This document shows positions 44,314 through 54,041 of a stretch of 64,000 nucleotides of DNA, one piece after another; position 1 is the stretch's first letter; each line of letters begins with the position of its first letter. The stretch comes from Mycobacterium hubeiense (GTDB taxonomy: Bacteria; Actinomycetota; Actinomycetes; Mycobacteriales; Mycobacteriaceae). Made by a program: the position numbers and the translations under genes. The DNA lies in NCBI RefSeq assembly GCF_002838065.1, contig NZ_PIZU01000019.1:39616-103615 (forward strand), read 5' to 3'. The notes beneath the pieces were generated by a model. That model did no database searches. It had not been told where the DNA came from and was given only the letters and a program-made list of their open reading frames with translations.

Positions 44314-46247
44314 TCGGGGTAGTCCGGGATGTTCTCCGGATGCAGCATTTCGGCGTAGCGCAACTGCTCGGGAATTCCGAACCCGTCGACCAGCGTCTCG
44401 GCGTACGGCCGCAGCGTGCGGCACCGCTCGTTGATGCCGCGGGTGACCGCCTTGGCACGCTCGGTCGACAGGAAGCGGTGCTCGATGTACCAGGCCTTGT
44501 CGTCCTCGATCACCGACAGCGCGTACAGGTCACACACCATGTCCAGGATGCGACGGGCCTCGTCGTCCTCGCAGGCGTCGATGCCGGCGACGAACGCCTC
44601 CAGGATCACCCGGTCGATATGCGCTCTGGCCGCGTGCAATACATGGTCCTGCACCGCGTTGAACGCGTCGAAGGCCGACATCTCCTTGGACTTGCCCTGC
44701 AGTCGCCGCGCCACCGACGCGATCATGTATTCCTCGCGGTCCTCGAACATCTTGAGCTGGGTGCCGCGGTTGAACAAACTGCCTTCTTCCTCGTTGTCCT
44801 GTCTGGTGTCGAGGATCGTCTGGATAATCGTCTCGGCCGCCGTGCGTTTCATCACCCTCTCGCCGGCGAAGTTGGCCGCGAACCGCACCCATTCCACCGG
44901 GCTCATGCTCTTGATGTCGTCGGCGTAGGCGGTCAGTAATTCCTTGGCCACCAACTGCGTCAGCACATGGTTGTCGCCTTCGAAGGTGGTGAACACGTCG
45001 GTGTCGGCCCGCAGCGCGATGAGCCGGTTTTCGGCGAGATACCCTGCGCCACCGCAGGCTTCGCGTGCTTCCTGAATGGCCCTGCTCGCGTGCCACGTGT
45101 TGGCCGCCTTCAATCCGGCTGCGCGCGCTTCGAGTTCGCGCTGCTCTTCGGGGTCGGGATTATCGGAGGTCTGCAGGTCGTGGCACTTGGCCACCAACTC
45201 GTTCTGGGCGAACTGCAGTGCGTAGGACTCTGCGATCAGCGGCAGCAGCCGGCGCTGATGCACCAGGTAATCCATTATCAGCACCTCGCCTCTGTCGTCG
45301 GGTGCGGTGAACTGCCTGCGCTGCAACGCATATCGGGTGGCGATGTCCAGTGCGACGCGGGCTGCGGCGGCCGCGCTGCCGGCCACCGTGACCCGGCCGC
45401 GGATCAGTGTGCCCAGCATCGTGAAGAACCTGCGGCCCGGATTCTCGATTGGCGAGGTGTAGGTACCGTCCTCGGCCACGTCGGCGTAGCGGTTCAACAG
45501 GTTTTCCCGCGGCACCCGGACGTGGTCGAACATGATGCGGCCGTTGTCGACTCCGGGCAGCCCGCCTTTGTAGTGGCAGTCCGACGTGGTGATGCCGGGC
45601 AGGTCGTTGCCTGCGTCGTCGCGGATCGGCACGACGAGGCAGTGCACGCCGTGGTTGACCGGTTCACCGTCCTCATGGGTAATCAGCTGTGCGAAAACCG
45701 CTGCCACCCGCGCGGTTTCGGCGGCCCCGCCGATATAGTCCTTGCGAGAGGTGCGGGTGGGGGAGTCGATGACGAACTCCTGGGTGGCCGGGTCGTAGGT
45801 GGCGGTGGTCTCGATGGACTGGACGTCACTGCCGTGGCCGGTTTCGGTCATCGCGAAGCAGCCGAGCAGATCGAGGTCGATGATGCGCTGGACGTACGCC
45901 TCGTGATGACGTTCGGTGCCGAGGTTCTCGATGGCACCGCCGAACAGCCCCCACTGCACACCGGCCTTCACCATCAGCGACAGGTCCGACATCGCCAGCA
46001 TCTCGATCCGGGTGATCGCGGCGCCGACATCGCCATTTCCGCCGTGCTCCTTTTTGAATCCGTCCTCTGCGGCGCCCGCGGCCGCCATGATCTTCAGTTG
46101 CTCGGCCACTTTCGTGCGGGCGATGACTGTGTTGGGGGTGTAGTGCGGGCGGAAGATCTCGTTGGTCAGTTCCTGACGCATCTTGTTCTTGACGTCACGC
46201 CAACGGCCGTCCAGCGTATTGCGCAGATGCTCGGCAGTGGTGGTCAT
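44310..46247 (-). CDS. Acyl-CoA oxidase-like / acyl-CoA dehydrogenase family flavoenzyme
   Basis: A 645-residue FAD enzyme of the acyl-CoA dehydrogenase superfamily. The order of domains and the motif TTFEGDNHVLTQLVAKEL, with the likely catalytic Glu, match acyl-CoA oxidases (ACOX) better than classical dehydrogenases. FAMTETGHGSDVQSIET is the usual FAD-contact segment. It would oxidise an acyl-CoA to the enoyl-CoA. ATG 46247 is 69 bp from the divergent VIT-family gene. Substrate chain length cannot be read from the sequence. Confidence 0.88.
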   Translation of the reverse strand: MTTTAEHLRNTLDGRWRDVKNKMRQELTNEIFRPHYTPNTVIARTKVAEQLKIMAAAGAAEDGFKKEHGGNGDVGAAITRIEMLAMSDLSLMVKAGVQWGLFGGAIENLGTERHHEAYVQRIIDLDLLGCFAMTETGHGSDVQSIETTATYDPATQEFVIDSPTRTSRKDYIGGAAETARVAAVFAQLITHEDGEPVNHGVHCLVVPIRDDAGNDLPGITTSDCHYKGGLPGVDNGRIMFDHVRVPRENLLNRYADVAEDGTYTSPIENPGRRFFTMLGTLIRGRVTVAGSAAAAARVALDIATRYALQRRQFTAPDDRGEVLIMDYLVHQRRLLPLIAESYALQFAQNELVAKCHDLQTSDNPDPEEQRELEARAAGLKAANTWHASRAIQEAREACGGAGYLAENRLIALRADTDVFTTFEGDNHVLTQLVAKELLTAYADDIKSMSPVEWVRFAANFAGERVMKRTAAETIIQTILDTRQDNEEEGSLFNRGTQLKMFEDREEYMIASVARRLQGKSKEMSAFDAFNAVQDHVLHAARAHIDRVILEAFVAGIDACEDDEARRILDMVCDLYALSVIEDDKAWYIEHRFLSTERAKAVTRGINERCRTLRPYAETLVDGFGIPEQLRYAEMLHPENIPDYPD

Positions 46248-46316
46248 ACCTGACGGTAACCGAACCTAGGTAAACCTGAGTAGATCCCGGAATTTCTGCA
46301 GGCGTTGAATCGGCTC

Positions 46317-47051
46317 ATGACCAAGTCAGGCAAGCTGCCGCTGTCGCCGACCGGGTTGCCTCACGTCGCCTATCACACGCACTCCGACGTCTCGGGCGGC
46401 TGGCTGCGGGCCGCGACGTTCGGTGCCATGGACGGCCTTGTCAGCAACACGGCGCTGATCGCCGGTGTGGCGGCCAGCGCCAGCGCGCACACCGTCGTGC
46501 TCAGCGGTGTCGCCGGTCTGCTGGCGGGTGCGTTCTCGATGGCGCTGGGCGAGTACACCTCGGTGACCACCGCCAACGAGCAGATCGACTCGGAGGTGCG
46601 CGTCGAGCGACGCTCGTTCCGCAAGCATCCGCAGGCCGAGAAGGCCGAATTGGCCGCCATGCTGGTCGATATGGGAATGACGCAGGAGACCGCCGCCAAG
46701 GCCACCGACGAGATCCACCGCGACGAGAAACGTGCGGTGAACTTCCATCTCGTCCAGGAGCTGGGGGTCGATCCCAGCGAGAAACCCTCGGCGCGGGTCG
46801 CTGCCGGCTCGTCGTTCGTGATGTTCGCGATCGGTGCGATCATTCCGTTGATCCCTTACCTGTTGGGATTCGAATCGCTGTGGGCGGGACTTGCCTGCGG
46901 CGGCATCGGCCTGTTGATCGCGGGCGCGCTGGCGGCGCGGTTCACCAGCAAGCCGGTGTGGTGGGCGGCGTTGCGACAGCTGGGCTTCGGGGTGATCGCG
47001 ATCGCCGCCACGTACGCTGTGGGCACACTCGTCGGCACGGTGACCACCTGA
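46317..47051 (+). CDS. VIT1/CCC1 family iron/manganese transporter
   Basis: A 244-residue membrane protein. It has the VIT signature in the first helix region (FGAMDGLVSNTALIAGVAAS) and ALGEYTSVTTANEQ in the second. The cytoplasmic metal-binding domain is rich in Glu and His (HRDEKRAVNFHLVQELGV), followed by three more membrane helices. Relatives export or store Fe2+/Mn2+. A TTG at 46305 is in frame; ATG 46317 is chosen. In this siderophore-producing organism it could protect from excess iron, which is an inference. It is divergent from the ACOX-like gene. Confidence 0.9.
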   Translation: MTKSGKLPLSPTGLPHVAYHTHSDVSGGWLRAATFGAMDGLVSNTALIAGVAASASAHTVVLSGVAGLLAGAFSMALGEYTSVTTANEQIDSEVRVERRSFRKHPQAEKAELAAMLVDMGMTQETAAKATDEIHRDEKRAVNFHLVQELGVDPSEKPSARVAAGSSFVMFAIGAIIPLIPYLLGFESLWAGLACGGIGLLIAGALAARFTSKPVWWAALRQLGFGVIAIAATYAVGTLVGTVTT

Positions 47052-47054
47052 CCC

Positions 47055-48131
47055 ATGCGACGAATACTGTTGGCCTGCACGCTGTTGCTGGCCTCATGCG
47101 CCGCCGCCGACACCGCGACCGCGCCGCAGTACCTGGGCCAGTGGCGAGTGCCAGCCGGGGCGACGCTGGAAGGCACGGTGATCGGCGGGTTGTCCGGTAT
47201 CAGCTACGACGCCGGGCGCGACCTGTACTACATCGTCAGCGACGACCGCTCTGCCAAGAACCCGGCCCGCTTCTACACCGTACGAATCTCATTGTCCGAC
47301 AGCGGTATCGATGGCGTCGAGTTCGTTTCGACACACCCGTGGCTGGACGAGGACGGCCGAGAATTCGCGCCTTTGAACATGGATGCGCACCCTTCCGTCG
47401 TGCCGCCGGACGCCGAGGGCATCGCCGTCGACACCCGCCGGCAGCGGCTGTACTGGTCCAGCGAGGGGGAGCGGCGCGATGCGGCACTCTTGGATCCGTG
47501 GGTGCGCATCGCCGATCCGCAGGGCCGCTACATCGGCGAGTTCACAATGCCGCCCGGATTCGAAATGTCCTCCCACGAGCGGGGCCCGCGACGCAACAGC
47601 GGGCTCGAGGGCCTGACGCTGACACCTGATGGCCGCTCGCTGTTCGCCGCGATGGAAGGCCCGCGCTACGAGGACGGCGCGCCGCCCGACGGCGAGCACG
47701 GGGCGTTGACGCGGATCACCAAATTCGACGTGGAAACCCGAAACCCGGTGGCGCAGTATGCCTATCCGCTCGATCGGGTCAGTGCCGGGCCCGAGGGCGA
47801 CAACGGGCTCTCGGATCTGGTGGCGCTCGATGACGAGACGTTTCTGGCTGTCGAAGGCGGTTACGGCCTGCGCGCCGCCTCGCGCCTCTACCGGGTCAGC
47901 GTCGGCGAGGCAGACGACGTGCTGACGCGCCCGACGCTGGACGGTGCTACGGCGATGACCAAGACCCTGCTCGCGGATTTGTCGACGACGCAGGGGCTTT
48001 CGCCGCTGGACAACATCGAAGGCGTCACGCTCGGGCCGACGTTGCCCGACGGGCGCCAGTCGGTGGTGATGGTCAGCGACGACAACTTCTCGCCGACGCA
48101 GACCACCCAGTTCCTCGCGTTCGCCCTGTGA
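47055..48131 (+). CDS. Phytase-esterase-like beta-propeller lipoprotein
   Basis: A 358-residue exported protein. The signal peptide ends in lipobox LLASC. The mature protein matches the esterase-like phytase family pattern: GGLSGISYDAGRDLYYIVSD, PDAEGIAVDTRRQRLYWSSE, NSGLEGLTLTPDGRSLFAAM and SVVMVSDDNFSP, repeated as blades of a propeller. Activity is not certain because family members are rarely tested. ATG 47055 begins 3 nt after the VIT gene stop, so the two are likely co-transcribed. Confidence 0.85.
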   Translation: MRRILLACTLLLASCAAADTATAPQYLGQWRVPAGATLEGTVIGGLSGISYDAGRDLYYIVSDDRSAKNPARFYTVRISLSDSGIDGVEFVSTHPWLDEDGREFAPLNMDAHPSVVPPDAEGIAVDTRRQRLYWSSEGERRDAALLDPWVRIADPQGRYIGEFTMPPGFEMSSHERGPRRNSGLEGLTLTPDGRSLFAAMEGPRYEDGAPPDGEHGALTRITKFDVETRNPVAQYAYPLDRVSAGPEGDNGLSDLVALDDETFLAVEGGYGLRAASRLYRVSVGEADDVLTRPTLDGATAMTKTLLADLSTTQGLSPLDNIEGVTLGPTLPDGRQSVVMVSDDNFSPTQTTQFLAFAL

Positions 48132-48134
48132 GAT

Positions 48135-49346
48135 CTAGCTGTCGTTACCGACGGTGATCGCCGTCGCCTGCTGGGTGATCTCGTCGAGCTCGTCCTCGTC
48201 GACGTCGATGCCGACGAGGTGGTGGCGACTGGCGAGAAGCACGAGTGCGCCCAGCAACACCGCGGCGGCGCCGACCCAGAACGGCAGGTGCACGCTGACC
48301 CGCTCGCCGAGCAGACCGGCCAGCCACGGGGCCAGCGCGGCACCGGAGAATCGCACGAAACTGTATGCCGCCGACGCCACACCTCGTTCCACCGGCGCGG
48401 CCTTCATCACCGTCTCGGTGATCAACGTGTTGTTGATCCCGATGAACAACCCGGCCACCACCACGCACGTCGCGAGCACTGCCTTGGAATCGGTGCCCAG
48501 CGCCATCACCACCAGCGTCGCCGTCATCGCCAGCAGGTTCACGACCACCACCGGCACGGTGCCGAACCGGCGTTGCAGCCGCGGCGCCACCACCACGGAC
48601 GTGAACGCCAGCGCGAAGCCCCAGCCGAAGAAGATCAGCCCGATCTGGTGCGCAGTCATGTCGAGCGGGAACGGTGTGAACGCCAGCAGCGTGAAGAAGC
48701 CAAAGTTGTACAGCAGCGCGGTGATCGCCACTCCCAGCAATCCCCGGTGCCGAAGCGCGCGGAACGGATCGGCAAGCGTGGTCGCGTGTTTGGCACGCGG
48801 TGTCGACGGCAGCAACAACGCGGTGACCACCAGCGCCACCGCCATCAGCACCGACACCCCGAAGAACGGTCCGCGCCACGAAATCGACCCGAGCACCCCG
48901 CCGACCAGCGGGCCGACCGCGATGCCGAGGCCGAGCGCGGCCTCGTAGAGGATGATCGCTTGGGCCACTGAGCCTTTCGCCGAGTTGACGATCGTCGCCA
49001 GCGCGGTCGCGATGAACAACGCGTTGCCCAGCCCCCACAGCGCCCGCCACCCGACGATGCCCATGACGGTGTCCGACATCCCGGCCAGACCGGCACCCGC
49101 GATGATCACCACGAGCCCAATCAGCAGTGTGCGCTTGGGCCCGATGCGGCTGGCGACCACACCGGTGATCAGCATCGCCACGCCCATCACCGCCATATAG
49201 CTGGTGAACAACAGCGACACCTGTGACGGTGAGGCATCGAGGTTTTCGGCGATCGGTTTGAGAATCGGGTCCACGAGGCCGATGCCCATGAACGCGACCA
49301 CGCACGCGAAAGCAACGGCCCAAACGGCCTTGGGTTGGCGCCACAT
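48135..49346 (-). CDS. Major facilitator superfamily transporter
   Basis: A 403-residue protein with about 12 hydrophobic segments. MFS motif A-like sequence appears in VVASRIGPKRTLLIGL, and RALWGLGNALFIATALA and LYEAALGLGIAVGPLVGG (antiporter-type motif C) suggest a drug:H+ antiporter of the 12-TM type. It follows the MarR-type gene by 18 nt on the same strand, the usual regulator-efflux pair. It ends 3 nt from the convergent lipoprotein gene. Substrate unknown. Confidence 0.88.
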   Translation of the reverse strand: MWRQPKAVWAVAFACVVAFMGIGLVDPILKPIAENLDASPSQVSLLFTSYMAVMGVAMLITGVVASRIGPKRTLLIGLVVIIAGAGLAGMSDTVMGIVGWRALWGLGNALFIATALATIVNSAKGSVAQAIILYEAALGLGIAVGPLVGGVLGSISWRGPFFGVSVLMAVALVVTALLLPSTPRAKHATTLADPFRALRHRGLLGVAITALLYNFGFFTLLAFTPFPLDMTAHQIGLIFFGWGFALAFTSVVVAPRLQRRFGTVPVVVVNLLAMTATLVVMALGTDSKAVLATCVVVAGLFIGINNTLITETVMKAAPVERGVASAAYSFVRFSGAALAPWLAGLLGERVSVHLPFWVGAAAVLLGALVLLASRHHLVGIDVDEDELDEITQQATAITVGNDS

Positions 49347-49364
49347 GGGTGGGGCGACTCCTGT

Positions 49365-49787
49365 CTAGTTGTCCGGCGGGGTGTCTTCGATGAGCCGGCG
49401 CAGCACGTCGACGGCCGCCGTCAAGACTTGGCGGTCCTCGGGTGTCAGCCGCGCCAGCCGGGGGTCGATCGCCGCGGCGCGATCGGCCCGGACTCTCGCA
49501 AGGGTTTTGCGGCCCTGGTCGGTGATGCGGATGCGCACCGCCCGGGCGTCGTCGGGGTCGACGGCGCGCGTCACCAGGCCGGCGTCTTCGAGTCGATGAA
49601 CCTGGGTCGTCATCGTCGGCTGCGAGCAGTGGTCCAGGCAGGCCAGTTCGGAGATACGGGCTTCGCCCTTGTCTTCGATTGTCGACAACAGCCGGGCCTG
49701 CGCCCACGGCAACGGCGGCCGGCTGCGCTGATTGGCCAGCCGGTTGAGCCGGGCGACGACCGCCAACAGGTCCACACCGAGAGTCAC
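49365..49787 (-). CDS. MarR-family transcriptional regulator
   Basis: A 140-residue winged-helix regulator. Recognition region: CLDHCSQPTMTTQVHRLEDA, wing RAVDPDDARAVRIRITDQGR. GTG 49787 is chosen as start; GTG 49775 is a shorter alternative, and the frame continues upstream into the promoter. It likely represses itself and the downstream MFS gene and is released by a small ligand. A 7-5-7 palindrome sits just upstream. Confidence 0.85.
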   Translation of the reverse strand: MTLGVDLLAVVARLNRLANQRSRPPLPWAQARLLSTIEDKGEARISELACLDHCSQPTMTTQVHRLEDAGLVTRAVDPDDARAVRIRITDQGRKTLARVRADRAAAIDPRLARLTPEDRQVLTAAVDVLRRLIEDTPPDN

Positions 49788-49798
49788 CCGCCCATAAT

Positions 49799-49817
49799 TA
49801 CATAGGTTTACTATGTA
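49799..49817. promoter_or_regulatory. Probable MarR operator
   Basis: TACATAG-GTTTA-CTATGTA is a perfect inverted repeat with 7-bp arms and a 5-bp spacer. It lies 12 nt upstream of the MarR start and 59 nt upstream of the divergent ECF transporter ATG at 49876. This AT-rich element stands out in GC-rich DNA and is placed for autorepression and possibly control of both directions. Confidence 0.65.
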
Positions 49818-49875
49818 GATCAAAGGCGCGTGGCGTGTGACCCGTCACAGCGTGATCCCCTGGCAGAATCGGGTA

Positions 49876-51912
49876 ATGACCGCGACCCCGCCTCGACGCG
49901 CTGGGTCGCTGCATCCCGGTGAACTCGCTCAAGCCGCGGTGATGGCGGCGTTGACGGCGGCCACCGCGATCATCGCCGTCGTGGTGCCGTTCGCGGCGGG
50001 CATCTCGCTGCTCGGCACGGTGCCGATGGGTCTGCTGGCGTACCGCTACCGGCTGCGGGTGTTGATTGCCGCGACGGTGGCGGGCGGCACCATCGCGTTT
50101 CTGATCGCCGGTATGGGCGGCATGATGACCGTGATCGACTGTGCCTACATAGGCGGGCTGACCGGCATCGTCAAGCGCCGAGGCCGCGGCACGCCGACGG
50201 TGTTGGTCGCGGCCGTCATCGCCGGGGCGGCGTTCGGCGCCGCGATCGTGGCGGCCCTGAGCGTGCTGTCGCGGCTGCGCCATCTGATCTTCGATTCGAT
50301 GACCGCCAACATCAACGGCCTGGCCGCGGTCATCGCCCGCATCCCCGACATGGAACCGTTCGCCGAACGTCTCAAGAGCGATTTCGCGACCGCCCTGCAC
50401 TACTGGCCGTTGCTGTTCGGCGCCGCGGGGATCGTGAGCATCACGTTCGTCACGCTGGTCGGATGGTGGGCACTGTCGCGGGTGCTGACCCGGCTGCTCG
50501 GAATACCCGACGTGCACAAGCTCGACATGGTTCCCGAGACCGGGCCCGTCGCACCGGTCCCGGCGCGTTTGACCGACGTCGTCTTCCGCTACCCGGGCGC
50601 CGACCACGACGCGCTTGGCCCCGTGACGCTGGACGTGCAGCCCGGTGAACACCTCGCCATCACCGGCGCCAACGGGTCGGGTAAGACGACGTTGATGCTG
50701 GTCCTCGCGGGCCGTGAACCCACGTCCGGAACGGTGGAACGGCCCGGCGCCGTGGGCCTGGGCCGCATGGGCGGTACCGCGGTGATCATGCAGCACCCGG
50801 AGAGTCAGGTGCTCGGCACCCGTGTCGCCGACGACGTGGTCTGGGGGCTGCCGCCCGGGACGACGACGGACGTGGATCGGCTGCTGTCGGAGGTCGGCCT
50901 CGACGGGCTGGCCGAACGTGACACCGGCGGTCTGTCGGGTGGTGAACTGCAACGCCTCGCAATGGCCGCCGCGCTGGCGCGCGAACCGTCGCTGCTGATC
51001 GCCGACGAGGTCACCAGCATGGTGGACCAGGACGGCCGCGACGCGCTGTTGTCGGTGCTGTCCGGGCTGACCAAGCATCACCGAATGTCGCTGGTGCACA
51101 TCACGCATTACAACGACGAGGCCGATTCGGCCGACCGCGCCATCAACCTCGCGGGGGCGGGCGCGACCGCGGACAACACCGACATGGTCGAGACCGCCGC
51201 CGCACCCGTGGCCACCCCGGCACTGGGCCATCACAGCGTCGAGTCGGTGCTCGAACTCAACGGTGTCAGTCACGAGTACGCAAGTGGAACACCCTGGGCC
51301 ACAACCGCTTTACGCGATATCAACTTCACCGTACACGAGGGCGACGGTGTGCTGATCCACGGCCTGAACGGGTCGGGCAAGTCGACGCTGGCGTGGATCA
51401 TGGCCGGACTGACCGTTCCGACTCAGGGCAGCTGCCTGCTCGACGGTCGGCCGGCATCAGAACAGGTTGGCGCCGTGGCCATTTCATTCCAGGCTGCGCG
51501 CTTGCAGTTGATGCGCAGCCGGGTGGACCTCGAGATCGCCTCGGCGGCGGGGTTTTCCCCGCACGACCATCGCCGGGTGGCGGAAGCGCTGGCGACCGTG
51601 GGATTGGACCCGGCGTTGGCCAGGCGCCGCATCGACCAGCTCAGCGGTGGTCAGATGCGCAGAGTCGTGCTCGCCGGGCTGCTGGCCCGCTCGCCGCGTG
51701 CGCTCATCCTCGACGAGCCGCTGGCCGGGCTGGACGCAGCCAGCCAGCGCGGGCTGCTGCGGCTGCTGGAGGATCTGCGGCGGCGCGCCGGACTCACGGT
51801 CGTGGTGATCTCCCACGACTTTTCCGGGCTGGAGGAGCTGTGCCCGCGGATCCTGCACCTGCAGGACGGCGCACTGGCGCCCACGCCCACCGCGGCGGGA
51901 GGGATGTCATGA
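49876..51912 (+). CDS. ECF-type transporter, membrane substrate component fused to two ATPase domains (Rv2326c-like)
   Basis: A 678-residue fusion. The first about 210 residues are hydrophobic ([20 protein letters not shown] and further helices), like an S-component. Two ABC ATPase domains follow: first with Walker A GANGSGKT and signature LSGGELQR, second with [16 protein letters not shown] and Walker B ALILDEP. ECF importers take up vitamins or metals. Energy-coupling T component is the next gene, overlapping by 4 nt. ATG 49876 is used since it lies downstream of the MarR operator; an ATG at 49837 is also in frame. Substrate unknown. Confidence 0.9.
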   Translation: MTATPPRRAGSLHPGELAQAAVMAALTAATAIIAVVVPFAAGISLLGTVPMGLLAYRYRLRVLIAATVAGGTIAFLIAGMGGMMTVIDCAYIGGLTGIVKRRGRGTPTVLVAAVIAGAAFGAAIVAALSVLSRLRHLIFDSMTANINGLAAVIARIPDMEPFAERLKSDFATALHYWPLLFGAAGIVSITFVTLVGWWALSRVLTRLLGIPDVHKLDMVPETGPVAPVPARLTDVVFRYPGADHDALGPVTLDVQPGEHLAITGANGSGKTTLMLVLAGREPTSGTVERPGAVGLGRMGGTAVIMQHPESQVLGTRVADDVVWGLPPGTTTDVDRLLSEVGLDGLAERDTGGLSGGELQRLAMAAALAREPSLLIADEVTSMVDQDGRDALLSVLSGLTKHHRMSLVHITHYNDEADSADRAINLAGAGATADNTDMVETAAAPVATPALGHHSVESVLELNGVSHEYASGTPWATTALRDINFTVHEGDGVLIHGLNGSGKSTLAWIMAGLTVPTQGSCLLDGRPASEQVGAVAISFQAARLQLMRSRVDLEIASAAGFSPHDHRRVAEALATVGLDPALARRRIDQLSGGQMRRVVLAGLLARSPRALILDEPLAGLDAASQRGLLRLLEDLRRRAGLTVVVISHDFSGLEELCPRILHLQDGALAPTPTAAGGMS

Positions 51913-52742
51913 CCGCGCCCGCGACGCGCCAGCGCAAACCCGTCGTGCTGCTGCGACCGGTGCCGGGCCGCAGCGTCATCCACGAACTGTGGGCGGGCAC
52001 CAAACTGCTCGCGGTGGCCGGCATCGGCGTGCTGCTGACCTTCTATCCGGGCTGGGTACCGATCGGCATGGTGGCCATCCTGGTGCTGACGACGGCCTGG
52101 CTGGCCCGCATACCGCGCGGTGTGCTGCCGTCGATACCGCGGTGGCTGTGGGTCGTGCTGTTCCTGGGCGGTCTCACCGCGACGTTCGCGGGAGGCAGCC
52201 CGATCATCGACCTCGGTTCGATCGAGATCGGCCTTGGCGGCTTGCTCAACTTCCTGCGGATCACTGCGTTGTCGATCGTGCTGCTCGGGCTCGGGGCGAT
52301 GGTGTCGTGGACCACCAATGTGGCCGAAATTGCCCCCGCGGTAGCCACTTTGGGCCGCCCGCTGCGACCGCTGCGGATCCCTGTCGACGATTGGGCGGTC
52401 ACGCTGGCGTTGGCGCTGCGCGCATTCCCCATGCTGATCGACGAGTTCCGGGTGCTCTATGCAGCGCGGCGACTGCGCCCGAAGCAGCGACCGGAGACGC
52501 GGCGCGGCCGGCACCGTCAATGGTGGGTGGATGTCATCGATCTGCTCGCCGCCGCCATCACGGTGGCGCTGCGCCGCGCCGACGAGATGGGCGATGCGAT
52601 CACCGCCCGCGGCGGTCCCGGGCAGATCTCGGCGGCGCCGTCTCGGCCGAAGGGCCGCGACTTCGTCGCGCTGGCAATCGTTCTCGCGGTGTGCGGGGCG
52701 GCGTTGGCGCTCGAGCTGACGATCCTGGGCACAAGCGGTTAG
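51909..52742 (+). CDS. ECF transporter T component (CbiQ/EcfT family)
   Basis: A 277-residue membrane protein with several helices. The coupling-motif regions typical of EcfT appear as [20 protein letters not shown] and [17 protein letters not shown] (ARG-type motif). It joins the ATPases to the substrate component. ATG 51909 overlaps the preceding gene by 4 nt. Its TAG shares TTAG with the stop of the convergent uspC. Corresponds to Rv2325c. Confidence 0.9.
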   Translation: MTAPATRQRKPVVLLRPVPGRSVIHELWAGTKLLAVAGIGVLLTFYPGWVPIGMVAILVLTTAWLARIPRGVLPSIPRWLWVVLFLGGLTATFAGGSPIIDLGSIEIGLGGLLNFLRITALSIVLLGLGAMVSWTTNVAEIAPAVATLGRPLRPLRIPVDDWAVTLALALRAFPMLIDEFRVLYAARRLRPKQRPETRRGRHRQWWVDVIDLLAAAITVALRRADEMGDAITARGGPGQISAAPSRPKGRDFVALAIVLAVCGAALALELTILGTSG

Positions 52743-54025
52743 CGCGCAGCGGCGGCGTTGGCGGCATCCTGCGCCTCGGCCAATGTGTCGGCCACATCGC
52801 GGCGGCCCAAGAACATTTCGTCGAAGTAGGGCTTGAGCGCCTGGTAGCCCGCGGCGAACCCGGCCCCGCCCGGCGCAGCGATGCGGGGGCCGTTGAGCAC
52901 ACTGAAGAACGGTGTGACGTCGACGCCGCGGCCCGCCCAGAAGTCGAAGTAAACCTCTTGCGCCGCCAACACCGCCGGAATGGCTGCGCCGCGGGCGCCG
53001 AGGTACTCGTTGCCGCGCCGACTGCCCATCCACGCCAGCACCCGCCGCACTGCCTCCGGATGCGATGTGGCCGAATTACCTGCTGCGGCAATACCATTGG
53101 TGACGCTGATGCGGCCCTTCGGGCCCTCGGGCAGCATCGCCACCCCCCACCGGAAGCGGGCTTGCTCCGCGACGGCCGCCAGGTTGTAGGTGCCGGACTG
53201 GAACAACGCCATCCGCCCCGCCAAGAACTGGTTGCGGGCGAAGTCACCGTTGTCGTTGGTCGCCGACGCCGGCGGCGACACCCGATCGGTGTTGATCAAG
53301 CCGACCAGATACTCGAACGCTTGCACCGACTGCGGGTTGTCGAACACGAACCGGTCGCCGACGCTGAACACTCCGCCGGCCGAACCGATGTAGTTGAGGT
53401 AGATGCCCTGCAGGTCGTTGGCCGCGTTGTAGCCCCACTGACGCGTCCGGGTGAGCCGCTGCAGGATCGGACGCAGCGTGTCTCGCCGCGGGTCGGGGTC
53501 CCAGCGCAGTGTCATCAATTCCGCGCGCTGCACCCCGGCGGCGTCAAGCAGATCGGCGTTGTAGTACACCGCGATTCCCGCGTCGGTCAACTGCGGTACC
53601 GCCCACAACGCTCCGCCGCGGGTGAACTGGTTGACCACCGACGGCTCCCACCCGCGCACGGCGTCGGGCCCCAACGTCGCGTCGATGTTCATCAACCGGC
53701 TGCTGTCGGCGTAGCCGGCGAAGTAGGCGTTGGACAACCAGAAGATGTCGTCGGCGCTGCCGCCGGCGACGTCGGTGCGCAGCGTGTCGAAATACGTCGA
53801 GTAGGCGACGACGTTGACGCGCACTTCGAGGTCGGGATTGTCACGGCTGAACGCGTCGAAGGATTCCCGGTAGGCGTCGGCGACCTGCTCATCCCACAAT
53901 CGCACGGTTACCACCGTCCTATTGCCCGACTCGGTCGAGCGGCCGAGCAGCATGGCGGCCACCAACAGCACGGCCATGGTGAGCGCCAACCCGGTGGCGA
54001 CGAGCGTGGAGAACCGCGGCCTCAT
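52739..54025 (-). CDS. uspC: Sugar ABC transporter substrate-binding protein UspC
   Basis: A 428-residue periplasmic binding protein of the family 1 sugar-binding type. The N-terminus is a signal or anchor ([19 protein letters not shown]) without a lipobox Cys. [20 protein letters not shown] and [20 protein letters not shown] are characteristic ends of such domains. M. tuberculosis UspC binds amino sugars. Third gene of the uspABC operon, 16 nt after uspB. The stop shares 4 nt with the convergent ECF T gene. Confidence 0.9.
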   Translation of the reverse strand: MRPRFSTLVATGLALTMAVLLVAAMLLGRSTESGNRTVVTVRLWDEQVADAYRESFDAFSRDNPDLEVRVNVVAYSTYFDTLRTDVAGGSADDIFWLSNAYFAGYADSSRLMNIDATLGPDAVRGWEPSVVNQFTRGGALWAVPQLTDAGIAVYYNADLLDAAGVQRAELMTLRWDPDPRRDTLRPILQRLTRTRQWGYNAANDLQGIYLNYIGSAGGVFSVGDRFVFDNPQSVQAFEYLVGLINTDRVSPPASATNDNGDFARNQFLAGRMALFQSGTYNLAAVAEQARFRWGVAMLPEGPKGRISVTNGIAAAGNSATSHPEAVRRVLAWMGSRRGNEYLGARGAAIPAVLAAQEVYFDFWAGRGVDVTPFFSVLNGPRIAAPGGAGFAAGYQALKPYFDEMFLGRRDVADTLAEAQDAANAAAAR

Positions 54026-54041
54026 CGGCTTGCCTGTCCGA

